Of a stretch of DNA of 33,400 bases, positions 1 through 8,590 are shown piece after piece. This DNA is from Deltaproteobacteria bacterium (GTDB lineage Bacteria > Desulfobacterota > JACPFL01). The notes under the pieces were generated by a model, which did no database searches, had not been told where the DNA came from, and worked only from the letters and a program-made list of their open reading frames with translations. The stretch is from the NCBI GenBank assembly GCA_016183025.1, contig JACPFL010000097.1, forward strand, positions 1 to 33,400, written 5' to 3'. The position numbers and the translations under genes are program-made. Positions within the stretch are counted from its first letter, which is position 1; every line of letters starts with the position of its first letter.

Positions 1-2000
1 GCGGTGGCCACGTCCTCCAGCGGCAGTCCCAGCGTCTCGGCCGCGATCTGGGAGAGGACCGTGTCCGATCCCTGCCCGATGTCCGACACCCCGGTCATGA
101 GCACCGCGGTGCCGTCCTCGTTCAGCTTCACGAAGGCGCTCGAGGGGAGCAGCCCGCTGATGTGGTTGATGGAGGCCACCCCCCGGCCGCGAAGCTTCCC
201 GGCCTTGGGCCTGTCCCAGCCAATGGCCGCGGCGGCCCGCTTCAGGCACTCCTTGTACCCCACGCTCCCGTAGGGCTGCCCGCCCAGGGCCCGGTCGCCG
301 TGCTCCACGCCGTTTTTCAGGCGGAACTCCACCGGGTCGATCCCGAGGCGCCGGGCCACCTCGTCCATGAGCGACTCGGACGCGAAGGTGGACTGGGGGT
401 TGCCGAACCCCCGGAAGGCCCCGCACTTCACCTTGTTCGTGTACACGCAGATCCCCTCGATCTTCACGTGGGGGATCCGGTAGGGCCCCCGGGCCATCAT
501 GGCGCCGAACCCGGCGATCCCCGGGCCGTCGTCGGCGTAGGCCCCGGTGTCGTAGACGATCCGGGCCTGCTTGGCCACGATGCGTCCGTCTTTCGTCGCC
601 CCGATCTTCATGGAGGCGATGGCCGGGTGGCGGGGGCGCATCGCGATGAAGTCCTCATCCCGGGTCATGACGATCTTCACCGGGGCGCCAGCCTCCCGGC
701 ACAGGGCCAGGGCGATGGGCTGGACCGTGGGCTCGACCTTCCCCCCGAACCCGCCGCCCACCTTGGTGCCGATCACCCGGATCTTCGTCATGGGCAGGTG
801 CAGGGCCTCGGCGATCCGGGCCTGGGTGATGAAGACGGACTGCGTGGTGGTCCAGATGGTGACCTTCCCGGCGGCATCCACGGCCGCCACGGCCCCGCAG
901 GGCTCCAGGTACCCCTGGTGCACCATCTGGGTCCGGAAGGTGTCCTCCAGGACCACGTCGGCCTCGCGCAGCCCCTGTTCGAGGTCCCCTTCCTCGAAGG
1001 TGGTGTGGGAGCAGACGTTCCCGGACCAGACCGGCTGGAAGACCTTGGCGTAGCTGGCGTATTCCTCATGGATGAGCGGGGCCCCCTCCTGCATCGCCTC
1101 GATCGGGTCGAGGAGCGCGGGAAGCTCCTCGTACTCCACCTCGATCAGGTCCAGCGCCTCCTGGGCCACATCCGGGTCCACCGCCGCCACCGCGGCCACC
1201 GGCTCCCCGATGCAGCGGACCTTGCCCCGGGCCAGCACCGGCTCATCGAGGATGAACGGGCCCATCCGGCCGTCGGGGAGGTCCTCGGCCGTGAGCACCA
1301 CCCGGACCCCCTTGACCCGCCGCGCCTTGGAGACGTCAATCGCCCGGATGCGGGCGTGCGGGTACGGGCTCCGGAGGATCTTGCCATGCAGCATCTTGGG
1401 GAGCACGATGTCATCCACGTAGAGCGCGCGGCCGGTCGCCTTGTCCGGGCCGTCCACCCGCACCGCGCTCGTCCCCACCACGCGTGCCCCGTCGCCCGGC
1501 TGGCCGGTGGAAGGGCTTGACGGAAGCGCCTCGCCGCGCACCGTGGAGGCGGCTGCCTGCACGGCCTCCACGATCTTCACATAGCCGGTACAGCGGCAGA
1601 GGTTCCCCGAGAGCCCCTCCCGGATCTCCGCTTCAGAGGGGGCCGGGCGCTGGTCGAGCAGGGCCTTGGCCGCCAGGATCATCCCCGGCGTGCAGAACCC
1701 GCACTGCACGCCCCCGTGCTCGAGGAACGCCTGCTGCAGCGGGTGCAGGCGGCTCCCGTCAGCCAGCCCCTCGATGGTGGTGATCTTCTGCCCCTCGACC
1801 TCCAGGGCCAGCGTGAGGCAGGCGCGCACAGGCGCGCCGTCGAGCAGGACCGTGCACGCCCCGCACTCCCCCACGTCGCAGCCGAGCTTGGTCCCGGTGA
1901 GCCCCAGCTCACCGCGCAGCAGCTCCAGGAGCGTCCGCCGGGGCTCGACGAGCAGCTCCTGCTCCTGGCCGTTGACCGTGCACGCGAGTCGCTCCTTCAC
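1..2000 (-). CDS. Molybdenum hydroxylase, 2Fe-2S and Mo-binding subunits fused in one chain (3' end outside window)
   Basis: Xanthine dehydrogenase/CO dehydrogenase-family enzyme that hydroxylates a substrate with water and passes electrons from Mo-cofactor through two 2Fe-2S clusters to the FAD subunit. The chain reads unbroken from GTG at 2000, which overlaps the stop of the FAD gene (GTGA), and 666 codons are visible. Residues 1-150 are a CoxS-like domain with C41, C46, C49, C61 (plant-type cluster) and C100, C103, C135, C137 (second cluster). A Ser/Pro/Gly-rich linker at about 150-170 leads without a stop into a CoxL-like domain with GGGFGGK at 415-421 and AFRGFG at 528-533. AFRGFG is not the cysteine-containing loop of form I CO dehydrogenase, so CO is an unlikely substrate. 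The C-terminal part with the catalytic Glu lies beyond position 1. The two subunits are normally separate in bacteria, as in the second cluster at 20089-22859. Confidence 0.9.
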   Translation of the reverse strand, partial: MKERLACTVNGQEQELLVEPRRTLLELLRGELGLTGTKLGCDVGECGACTVLLDGAPVRACLTLALEVEGQKITTIEGLADGSRLHPLQQAFLEHGGVQCGFCTPGMILAAKALLDQRPAPSEAEIREGLSGNLCRCTGYVKIVEAVQAAASTVRGEALPSSPSTGQPGDGARVVGTSAVRVDGPDKATGRALYVDDIVLPKMLHGKILRSPYPHARIRAIDVSKARRVKGVRVVLTAEDLPDGRMGPFILDEPVLARGKVRCIGEPVAAVAAVDPDVAQEALDLIEVEYEELPALLDPIEAMQEGAPLIHEEYASYAKVFQPVWSGNVCSHTTFEEGDLEQGLREADVVLEDTFRTQMVHQGYLEPCGAVAAVDAAGKVTIWTTTQSVFITQARIAEALHLPMTKIRVIGTKVGGGFGGKVEPTVQPIALALCREAGAPVKIVMTRDEDFIAMRPRHPAIASMKIGATKDGRIVAKQARIVYDTGAYADDGPGIAGFGAMMARGPYRIPHVKIEGICVYTNKVKCGAFRGFGNPQSTFASESLMDEVARRLGIDPVEFRLKNGVEHGDRALGGQPYGSVGYKECLKRAAAAIGWDRPKAGKLRGRGVASINHISGLLPSSAFVKLNEDGTAVLMTGVSDIGQGSDTVLSQIAAETLGLPLEDVAT

Positions 2001-2869
2001 CGCCCCGTCCCCCTCGCCCGCTCCGTCGCCTGCGCGAGCGCGCGGGCTGTCAGCACCCGCACCATGGCTCGCTTGTACTCCGCCCCACCCCGGTGGTCGG
2101 TGGCCGGCTCAGCCCGCTGCTGGGCCAGGCGCCCGGCCTCCTCCAGCTCCGCCGCGCCGAGGCGCGTCCCCCGCAAGACCACCTCGGCCTCCGTCGCCCG
2201 GTAGGCCGCCGCGCTCGCCGCACCCACTCCGATCCGGGCCTCCCGGCAGACCCCCTGCGCATCCAACACGACCAGGGCCGCCACGCAGACCGTGGCCATG
2301 TCTGTCGCCTGGCGGCGGAGTTTCAGGAAGGCGCTCCCGCTGCCGCCTGCGAGCGCCGGGAGGCGGATCTCGGTCAGGAGCTCGTCCGGGTCCATCGCGG
2401 TCTCGTAGTAGCCCCGCAGGAACTCCGCCACCGGCAGCTCCCGGATGGCACCGGCCTTGGCCACGGCCAGCCGCGCGTCGAGGCAGAGCAAGGCTGGCGG
2501 CAGGTCCGCGGCCGGGTCCGCCTGCGAGAGGGACCCCCCGATCGTCCCCATCTGGCGGATGGCCGGGGAGCCGATCTGCGCGGCCGCCTCGGCCAGGAGC
2601 GGGGCCCGCGCCCGGACCAGCGAGGAGGCGGCGACGCTGGCGTGGATGGCGGTGGCGCCCAGGGCCAGTCCGCCGTCCGCCTCGCGGATCGCGCGGAGCC
2701 CGGCCAGCCCGCGGAGGCTGATCACGACCTCCGGCCGGACCACGCCGCTCTTCATCAGGATCAGCAGGGACTGGCCGCCTGCCAGCGGGCGGGCCCGCTC
2801 CCCGTGCTCCCGCAGCAGGCGGCAGGCCTCCTCGATGCTGCCCGGACGCACATAGCGGAAGTTCTCCAT
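1997..2869 (-). CDS. FAD-binding subunit of molybdenum hydroxylase (CoxM/XdhB-like)
   Basis: 290-residue flavoprotein subunit that takes electrons from the 2Fe-2S clusters. It has the two FAD-binding motifs of the family: AGGQSLLILMKSG near residue 30 and TIGGSLSQADPAADLP near residue 110, followed by a CoxM-type C-terminal domain. The frame stays open upstream to 3001, but ATG at 2869 is chosen because AGGAG stands just before it and the residues that follow match the start of the family. It overlaps the fused 2Fe-2S/Mo gene by 4 bases, so the two are probably translated together as one enzyme. Confidence 0.92.
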   Translation of the reverse strand: MENFRYVRPGSIEEACRLLREHGERARPLAGGQSLLILMKSGVVRPEVVISLRGLAGLRAIREADGGLALGATAIHASVAASSLVRARAPLLAEAAAQIGSPAIRQMGTIGGSLSQADPAADLPPALLCLDARLAVAKAGAIRELPVAEFLRGYYETAMDPDELLTEIRLPALAGGSGSAFLKLRRQATDMATVCVAALVVLDAQGVCREARIGVGAASAAAYRATEAEVVLRGTRLGAAELEEAGRLAQQRAEPATDHRGGAEYKRAMVRVLTARALAQATERARGTGR

Positions 2870-2898
2870 CGCGCACTCCTCGCCCGACTCCAGGGGTC

Positions 2899-3078
2899 CT
2901 ACGTCATCCGGACCATCTCCCCCTTCAGGTGGACGACCGCGCAGTTCGGGCAGTACCCGGGCGCCTTCCCCCCCTTGTCGACGTAGAGGATGTAGCCGCA
3001 CCGCACGCAGCGGTACCGCGTCTTGCCCGACGCGCCGGCCGCAGCCGCCTCCTTCCGGGTCTGGGTCCGCTTCGCCAT
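2899..3078 (-). CDS. Small rubredoxin-like zinc-ribbon protein
   Basis: 59-residue basic protein with a CxxC...CxxC knuckle pair (C24, C27, C43, C46; CVRCGY and YCPNC). This is a zinc-ribbon or rubredoxin-like fold that would bind one Zn or Fe. ATG at 3078 has GGAGGGA a few bases upstream. It lies between the UbiD gene (15-base gap) and the FAD subunit (29-base gap), so it is co-transcribed with both. Small CxxC proteins of this kind are known beside acyl-CoA thiolase-like and decarboxylase genes, but no function can be given here. It could be an electron carrier or a structural partner of the UbiD or Mo enzyme. The N-terminal 20 residues (Lys, Thr, Ala-rich) look disordered. Confidence 0.75.
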   Translation of the reverse strand: MAKRTQTRKEAAAAGASGKTRYRCVRCGYILYVDKGGKAPGYCPNCAVVHLKGEMVRMT

Positions 3079-3092
3079 CGCTCCCTCCGCGC

Positions 3093-4733
3093 TCAGCGGG
3101 CCGACGCCGCGCGGCGTGCCGCGCTGGATTGCGGCCGGGCCACCGGTTGATCTTGCGGCCGGGCCTGCCGCTGCAGTGGCGGCCGTGACCGCGACTGGAT
3201 CTGCGCCTGGAGCCGCGCCTGCGCCTGCCGCCAGTCGCCGATGTACTCCTCCAGGTCCACCGTGTGGGTCGGGAAGTAGCAGGCCATGTGGATCATCTGC
3301 GAGCACTCTTTGTCCCGGCCGATCGGCTTCGTGCAGTCGAACCCCATCTTGGTCACCACCCCGTCCCGGCTCGAGGGGTCGAGCGGGATGCCGAGCGCAT
3401 CCTGGATGAAGATGACGTCCTCCTTCCCCCGGCAGCGGGTGGCGAAGGCCCACTCCGTCTGCACCGGGTTCCGGGCGTCGATGTCCTCGTCCACCACCCA
3501 GACGTTCTTCACCGGGTGATAGGAGAGCACCGCCGCGGCCACCTGCTTGCCCCATCCCGGGTAGATCTTCTTGATCCGGACCACGCAGTCGAAGCAGGTG
3601 CACCCGCCCGGCGTCAGGTAGATGTCCAGGATGCACTCGTCGGGGATCACCTGCCGGAGGATCTTCAGGATCTCGCACTGGAAGGCGATGATCATGGGCT
3701 GGTTCTCGTCCGGCGGCGGCCCGGTCACGATGTCGTGGTAGATCGGGGTCGATCGGTAGGTGATGGCCTTGAGGTCGAAGACCGGGGCCAGCCGCTCATC
3801 GCCGTAGTACCCGGTGAACTCCACGAACGGGGCCTCGGGCTTGCGGACGTGCGGCGGGATCTCCCCCTCGAGCACGATCTCGGCGGTGGCCGGGACCTCC
3901 AGATCCACCGTCTCGCACCGCACCATATCGATGGGCCGGCCGCGCTGTGCCCCGGCGAAGCAGAACTCGTCCTCCTCCAGGGGCATGATGGTGGACGCGG
4001 CCATCATCGAGTACGGGTCCACCCCGATCGCGACGGCCATGGGGCAGGCCAGCCCCTTCTCCCAGTACATCATGATGATGTGCCAGAGGTTGAACGGGCT
4101 CATCCACAGCCCGGTCTGGTTCTTCTTGTGGATGTAGAGCCGGTGGACCGAGGCGTTGCGGACCCTCGTCTCCGGGTGCTTGACGATGCAGACCGTCGCG
4201 TCGATGTACCAGCCCCGGTCCTTCTCCGCGTGCCAGGTGATGGGGAACATGTTGAGGTCGACCTTCTTGCCCAGGAGGACGTGCTCCTTGCACGGGCCGT
4301 CCTTGACGAGCTTGGGCTGGAACTCCTTGATCTGCTCGGCCCGGCGCACGTACTCCCGGGTGAACTCCGGGGGGGTCGTGTCCAGCCCCAGGCAGACGCG
4401 CTCCTGGGTCCCGTAGACCGCCACGGCGAGAGGGATGTCGTACCCCTTCACGTTCTCGAACAGCAGCGCCGGGCCGTGCTCCTCGATCGCCTTCTTCGCG
4501 ACCAGGGTGGTCTCCAGGTAGCGGTCCACCGGGCGCTGCACCCGCACCAGCTCTCCCTGGGCCTCCAGGAAGCCCAGGAAGCTCCGGAAGTCCGGGAAGT
4601 CATGTCGCGGCGCGACCTGCTTGCGCACCTTCGTCGCCGTCCTGCCCGAAGGCCCGGACATCGGCGACAGGGCGCCGGGCATCGGTGGCGGCGATGCCGT
4701 CAGTGCGACCTTCTTGTTCGACTTCACCGTCAT
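3093..4733 (-). CDS. UbiD-family prenylated-FMN-dependent decarboxylase (first copy)
   Basis: 546-residue UbiD-family enzyme, expected to remove or add CO2 reversibly on an aromatic, heteroaromatic or acrylic acid using prenylated FMN. Using Fdc1 numbering recalled from the family, the likely metal/cofactor ligands are N193, H218 and E256. The catalytic Glu-Arg-Glu set is R198 plus E300 and E305 in EAPFVEFTGYYG. The core runs from about residue 45 to 505. A polar N-terminal extension of about 40 residues precedes it, and a Gln/Arg/Pro-rich tail of about 45 residues follows it; both look disordered. ATG at 4733 abuts GGGAGG with almost no spacing, and two in-frame ATGs (4682 and 4661) lack a ribosome site, so the start is uncertain. 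It follows the permease gene by 25 bases. Substrate unknown. Confidence 0.9.
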   Translation of the reverse strand: MTVKSNKKVALTASPPPMPGALSPMSGPSGRTATKVRKQVAPRHDFPDFRSFLGFLEAQGELVRVQRPVDRYLETTLVAKKAIEEHGPALLFENVKGYDIPLAVAVYGTQERVCLGLDTTPPEFTREYVRRAEQIKEFQPKLVKDGPCKEHVLLGKKVDLNMFPITWHAEKDRGWYIDATVCIVKHPETRVRNASVHRLYIHKKNQTGLWMSPFNLWHIIMMYWEKGLACPMAVAIGVDPYSMMAASTIMPLEEDEFCFAGAQRGRPIDMVRCETVDLEVPATAEIVLEGEIPPHVRKPEAPFVEFTGYYGDERLAPVFDLKAITYRSTPIYHDIVTGPPPDENQPMIIAFQCEILKILRQVIPDECILDIYLTPGGCTCFDCVVRIKKIYPGWGKQVAAAVLSYHPVKNVWVVDEDIDARNPVQTEWAFATRCRGKEDVIFIQDALGIPLDPSSRDGVVTKMGFDCTKPIGRDKECSQMIHMACYFPTHTVDLEEYIGDWRQAQARLQAQIQSRSRPPLQRQARPQDQPVARPQSSAARRAASAR

Positions 4734-4758
4734 CCTCCCTTCGCCCCGGCCAGGGGCC

Positions 4759-5592
4759 TCAGGCCACGAAGCGGGTCTCCCGTTCCCAGAAGATCAGCCG
4801 CCGTCGGGCCCACACGAGCAGGTTGTCGAAGATGAAGCCCACCACCCCGATGCCCAGGATCCCGACGAACATGTCCCGGCTTCGGAACGAGGCCGAGGAG
4901 TAGATGATGAGGTAGCCCAGGCCGTTGTTCGAGCCGATCATCTCGGTGATGACCACCAGGACGAGGGCGATGGGCATGGCGATGCGGATCCCGGAGAAGA
5001 TGTGGGGGGCCGCCGCCGGGATCACCACCCGCCGGAAGATGACCGCCGGCCCGGCCCCCATGTTGCGCGCGGCCCAGAACAGGAGCGGGTTGACCGCGCG
5101 CGTGCCGTAGTACGTGTTGATGACCATCGGGTAGACGCACTCGAGGAAGATCAGGGCGATCTTCGAGACGTTCCCCAGGCCGAAGATGAAGACCAGGATC
5201 GGGTAGATGGAGATCTTGGGGACCGGGTAGGTCACCGCGAAGAAGCGCTCCAGCGCCAGCTCCGCCGCCCGGAACCGGCCCATGAGGAAGCCGATGATGA
5301 CGCCCACCACGGTGGCCAGCAGGAACCCGACCAGGGCCCGGTAGACCGAGTGGCCCACGTGCATGAACAGGCTCAGGTTCCCGGCCATCCTCGCCGCCTC
5401 CTGGAGCACCCCCGCGATCGAGGGGAGCAGCAAGGGGCTCACCCACCCCGAGTGGGCCACCACCTCCCAGGTCCCCAGGATCGCGAGGCACGACGTCGCC
5501 TTCCGGGCGCGGCTCCAGCCACGCCCCTGCACGCCCACGCGCCCGGCCGCCCTCGCCTTCTCCCGCTTCCCCGGCGCCGGCCCGCTGCTCAT
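4759..5592 (-). CDS. NitT/TauT-type ABC transporter permease (B)
   Basis: 277-residue inner-membrane permease of the nitrate/sulfonate/taurine class (SsuC/TauC-like). The N-terminus is basic and soluble and is followed by about six hydrophobic segments. The cytoplasmic EAA-type loop reads NMGAGPAVIFRRVVIP and couples to the ATPase. ATG at 5592 overlaps the stop of the upstream permease by 4 bases (ATGA), which fixes the start although the frame stays open upstream. It is clearly paralogous to permease A at 5589-6359 (shared YPxPKI and VFINAYYG/VINTYYG blocks), so the channel is probably an A-B heterodimer served by the ATPase at 9619-10422. Confidence 0.92.
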   Translation of the reverse strand: MSSGPAPGKREKARAAGRVGVQGRGWSRARKATSCLAILGTWEVVAHSGWVSPLLLPSIAGVLQEAARMAGNLSLFMHVGHSVYRALVGFLLATVVGVIIGFLMGRFRAAELALERFFAVTYPVPKISIYPILVFIFGLGNVSKIALIFLECVYPMVINTYYGTRAVNPLLFWAARNMGAGPAVIFRRVVIPAAAPHIFSGIRIAMPIALVLVVITEMIGSNNGLGYLIIYSSASFRSRDMFVGILGIGVVGFIFDNLLVWARRRLIFWERETRFVA

Positions 5593-6359
5593 CGCCGCCG
5601 GGCCTCCCAGGTCAGGGCCCGCTGCCGGACGTAGACCAGGAGCCGGTCGTTGGCGAACCCGAGGATGGCGATGGTCACGATGGCCACGAACATGATGTCG
5701 AAGCGCAGATTGGCCTCGGCGAACGAGATCAGGAAGCCGAGCCCCGAACTCGCCCCGATCATCTCGGCGGAGAAGAGCAGGATGAAGGAGAGGGCCAGGG
5801 CCACCCGCAGGCCGGAGAAGATCTGGGGCAGCGCCGTCGGCAGCACGATCCGGCGGAAGATCTGCGCGGGGGTCGCCCCCATGTTGAGCGCCGACCAGAC
5901 GTGGAGCCGGTCCACGGCCCGGGCCCCGTAGTAGGCGTTGATGAAGACCGGGTAGAAGCAGGCCAGCAGGATGACCAGGATCTTGGACGCGTCCCCGATC
6001 CCGAACCACACGATGAGGACCGGGAGGATGGCGATCTTGGGGATGGGGTAGGTCAGGGAGATGAGCGGGTTGAACAGATCCTCGGCGCGGCGCGAGATCC
6101 CCGACAGGAGCCCGAGCCCGATCCCGAGCAGGGAGCCCGCGAGGAAGCCCGCGTACGAGCGCACGAGGCTGGACCTGAGGTGGCCGAAGAGCTCCCCCGA
6201 CGTCACCATCTCGCCGAACTGCGCCACAATGACCGAGGGGCCGAGCAGGTACTCGGGGAGCCACCCGAGCCCGTAGAGCCCCTGCCACAGGACGACGAGC
6301 CCGAGCAGCGAGGCGTACGACTGGGCCGCCCGCCAGACCCGGCCATGACGCCGTTTCAT
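5589..6359 (-). CDS. NitT/TauT-type ABC transporter permease (A)
   Basis: 256-residue permease of the same class as its neighbour, with about six membrane segments and an EAA-type loop, NMGATPAQIFRRIVLP, followed by SGLRVALALSF. ATG at 6359 overlaps the IclR stop (ATGA) and begins with a basic MKRRHGR stretch. Upstream in-frame codons exist but belong to the IclR gene. Together with permease B, the ATPase at 9619-10422 and the binding proteins at 8591-9577 and 10427-11416 it makes a complete importer. The parts are split by a UbiD and a regulator gene, which ties the transporter to that catabolic pathway. Confidence 0.92.
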   Translation of the reverse strand: MKRRHGRVWRAAQSYASLLGLVVLWQGLYGLGWLPEYLLGPSVIVAQFGEMVTSGELFGHLRSSLVRSYAGFLAGSLLGIGLGLLSGISRRAEDLFNPLISLTYPIPKIAILPVLIVWFGIGDASKILVILLACFYPVFINAYYGARAVDRLHVWSALNMGATPAQIFRRIVLPTALPQIFSGLRVALALSFILLFSAEMIGASSGLGFLISFAEANLRFDIMFVAIVTIAILGFANDRLLVYVRQRALTWEARRR

Positions 6360-7162
6360 CCCCGTCCCCCGTTGGCCCGGCGGACCCCTCGCGCCCCCCG
6401 CGCCCGGACCCCGCCCCACAGGTCGCGGGCGATCTCCCCGGCCGTCGCCTTCAGAAGCTGGACCATCGTCAGGACCTTCACGGCCGCCAGGCGGAAGAGC
6501 GGGCCCGCCACGGTGAGGGAGGCCACTGGGCGACCCACCGGATCGAAGACCGGCACGGCGATCCCCCAGGTCCCACGGGCCAGCTCCTCACGGCTGAAGT
6601 CGTAGCCGCGCCGGCGGATCTCCCGCAGGCGGCGCCCCAGCTCCCGCTTGCCGGTGATCGTGCGCGGGGCCAGCCGGGCCGGCCGCAGGGACGCCACCAC
6701 GCTGCGCTGCTCGGCCTCGGGCAGGTAGGCGAGGAGCACCTTGCCCGAGGCCCCAGCGTACAGGGGGCTGGCGTTTCCGGGCTTGATCCAGTACCGGATA
6801 TGGCCGTGGGGGCTCTCGATGTAGGCGATGCAGATCCGGTCCATCCCCTCCCGGATCGCCAGGTAGACGGACTCCCGGGCCTCATCGGCCAGGCGCTGCA
6901 TCCAGGGGTACGCGGCCCCGACGAGATTGATGCTCTCGGCCGCCACCATCCCGAGCCGGAACAGGGCGACCCCGGGGCTGTACTTGCGGGACAGGAGATC
7001 CTGGCGCACGAACCCCCGCCGCTCCAGGTTGTCGAGGAACCGGTAGAGCGAGCTGCGGGGGATGCGCACAGCCCTGGCGATCTCCTCCAGGCCAAGGGCC
7101 GGGGCCCCGTCAGAGAAGGCGAGCAGGATGTCCAGCCCGCGCGAGAGCGACTTCAGCTCCAT
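6356..7162 (-). CDS. IclR-family transcriptional regulator
   Basis: 268-residue regulator with an N-terminal winged helix-turn-helix (residues about 1-65, including LGLEEIARAVRIPRSSLYRF) and a C-terminal IclR effector-binding domain (about 80-245, with VYLAIREG and YAGASGKVLLAYL). Members typically bind small aromatic or organic acids and control neighbouring catabolic genes, acting as repressor or activator. It is embedded in the operon, 19 bases after UbiD and overlapping permease A by 4 bases, so it is probably autoregulated along with its targets. The last 20 or so residues are Arg/Gly-rich and beyond the usual domain. Its operator cannot be picked out by eye. Confidence 0.92.
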   Translation of the reverse strand: MELKSLSRGLDILLAFSDGAPALGLEEIARAVRIPRSSLYRFLDNLERRGFVRQDLLSRKYSPGVALFRLGMVAAESINLVGAAYPWMQRLADEARESVYLAIREGMDRICIAYIESPHGHIRYWIKPGNASPLYAGASGKVLLAYLPEAEQRSVVASLRPARLAPRTITGKRELGRRLREIRRRGYDFSREELARGTWGIAVPVFDPVGRPVASLTVAGPLFRLAAVKVLTMVQLLKATAGEIARDLWGGVRARGARGVRRANGGRG

Positions 7163-7181
7163 CCTCGGCCCGGCTCCACGC

Positions 7182-8573
7182 TCACCGCTCGTCCAGGCGC
7201 ACCCCGTAGGACGCCCAGTCGGCCTCGACCTGACGCATGACGGCGTCCGGGATCCGGTTCTGCTCGGGGAACCCCTTGCGGCCCAGCGGCAGGGTCGCGT
7301 CGATCCCCATCTTCGTTCCGATCCCGCTCGGGAAACTCGGCTGCGAGGGGTCCAGCTTCATCCCGGCCGCGTCGGTGACCACGATCAGGTCCCGGTCGGC
7401 CTGGAACCGGGTGGCGATGGCCCACTCCACCATGTGCGGGTCCCGGATGTCGATGTCGTCGTCCACGACGATGGCGAGCTTCGTCTGGTTGGTGCGGAGC
7501 AGGTCCATGAGCACGTTCTTCCCCTGCCCCTCCACCTGCTTCCGGATGGACGCGATGGCGTGCAGCCCCGCGCATCCCCCCGGGGTGAAGTGGACATCCA
7601 CCACGCTGGGGCAGGTCAGGGAGCGGATCTTCTTGAACCACTCGGGCTCCCGCGCCACCGCCTGCATGATGTTGGTGGGCCCCCAGACCGGGTAGCCCTC
7701 GTAGGTGACGGCGTAGATCGGGTCGCGCCGGTGGGTCATGGCCGTGATCTCCACCACCGGTCGCGGGGCCCGCCCGGACATGTACCCCGTCCACTCCCCG
7801 AAGGGCCCCTCGTCTTCCCGGGCCCCGGGCAGCACCCGCCCCTCGATCACGATCTCCGCATGGGCCGGGACCTCGAGGTCCACGCTCTCGCAGCGGACCA
7901 GCTCGAGAGGGGCCCGGCGCAGCGAGCTGGCCAGCACGTACTCGTCCTCGTCGAACCCCATGGGCGCCTGGGTGCAGAGGTAGGCACAGGGCTCGGTGCC
8001 GATGGCGAGGGCGAACTCCAGGGGCTCCCCGCGCGCCTCGGCCTTCTCGATGCAGACCCCCGCGTGCTGCGGCGGCTTGACCAGGAGCCCGGTGCGGCGC
8101 GGCCCCTTGACCTCCATCCGGTAGATCCCGACGTTGCGCACCCCGGTATCGGGGTCCTTGCAGATGAACTGGGCGAAGGTGATGTAGGGACCCCCGTCCC
8201 CCTCGTGCCAGAGGATGGGGACCGGGAAGGTGGTCAGGTCCACGTCCCGGACCCTCACCTCCTTGCACGGCCCGTCCGCGACCAGCACCGGCTCGATCCT
8301 GCGCTCCATCCGGTCGAGCCACACCCGCAGGAGGTCGCGCTCCTCGCACTCCAGGGCCACGGCCACCCGGCGGCGCGTACCGAACGGGTTGTTGAGCACC
8401 GGGGTGCTGCTCCCCTTCACGGACTCGAACAGCAGGACCGGGCCCCGGCGGGCGATGGTCTTGATGCAGACCCCGGCCAGCTCGTACTCCGGGCTGACCT
8501 GGCGCGTGACGCGGCAGAGCTCCCCCTGGCGCTCCAGCGCGGCCAGGTACTCCCGCAGATCGGCGTAGGGCAT
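7182..8573 (-). CDS. UbiD-family prenylated-FMN-dependent decarboxylase (second copy)
   Basis: 463-residue UbiD-family (de)carboxylase of normal length. Numbered from ATG 8573, likely cofactor/metal ligands are N147, H170 and E211, and the catalytic set is R152, E255 and E260 in the classic EGPFGEWTGYM. ATG 8573 is preceded by GGGGGAGGGGGG and is 17 bases after the upstream stop; the frame stays open to 8660, but those residues do not look like UbiD. It is only distantly similar to the UbiD at 3093-4733, so this is not a recent duplication. prFMN has to be made by a UbiX that is not in the window. A pair of UbiD enzymes fits two decarboxylations of a dicarboxylate, or one hetero-oligomer; the sequence does not decide. 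Confidence 0.92.
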   Translation of the reverse strand: MPYADLREYLAALERQGELCRVTRQVSPEYELAGVCIKTIARRGPVLLFESVKGSSTPVLNNPFGTRRRVAVALECEERDLLRVWLDRMERRIEPVLVADGPCKEVRVRDVDLTTFPVPILWHEGDGGPYITFAQFICKDPDTGVRNVGIYRMEVKGPRRTGLLVKPPQHAGVCIEKAEARGEPLEFALAIGTEPCAYLCTQAPMGFDEDEYVLASSLRRAPLELVRCESVDLEVPAHAEIVIEGRVLPGAREDEGPFGEWTGYMSGRAPRPVVEITAMTHRRDPIYAVTYEGYPVWGPTNIMQAVAREPEWFKKIRSLTCPSVVDVHFTPGGCAGLHAIASIRKQVEGQGKNVLMDLLRTNQTKLAIVVDDDIDIRDPHMVEWAIATRFQADRDLIVVTDAAGMKLDPSQPSFPSGIGTKMGIDATLPLGRKGFPEQNRIPDAVMRQVEADWASYGVRLDER

Positions 8574-8590
8574 GCCCCCCCTCCCCCGCG

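Noticed and set aside
162-1520. Long plus-strand open frame opposite the fused Mo hydroxylase
   Set aside because: It is Arg/Pro/Gly/His-rich with no recognisable domain and mirrors the codons of a well-supported minus-strand gene, as is usual in GC-rich DNA.
3264-4835. 523-codon plus-strand frame opposite the first UbiD
   Set aside because: Antisense shadow: the composition is Leu/Asp/His/Arg/Val-rich without motifs, while the minus strand carries full UbiD catalytic residues.
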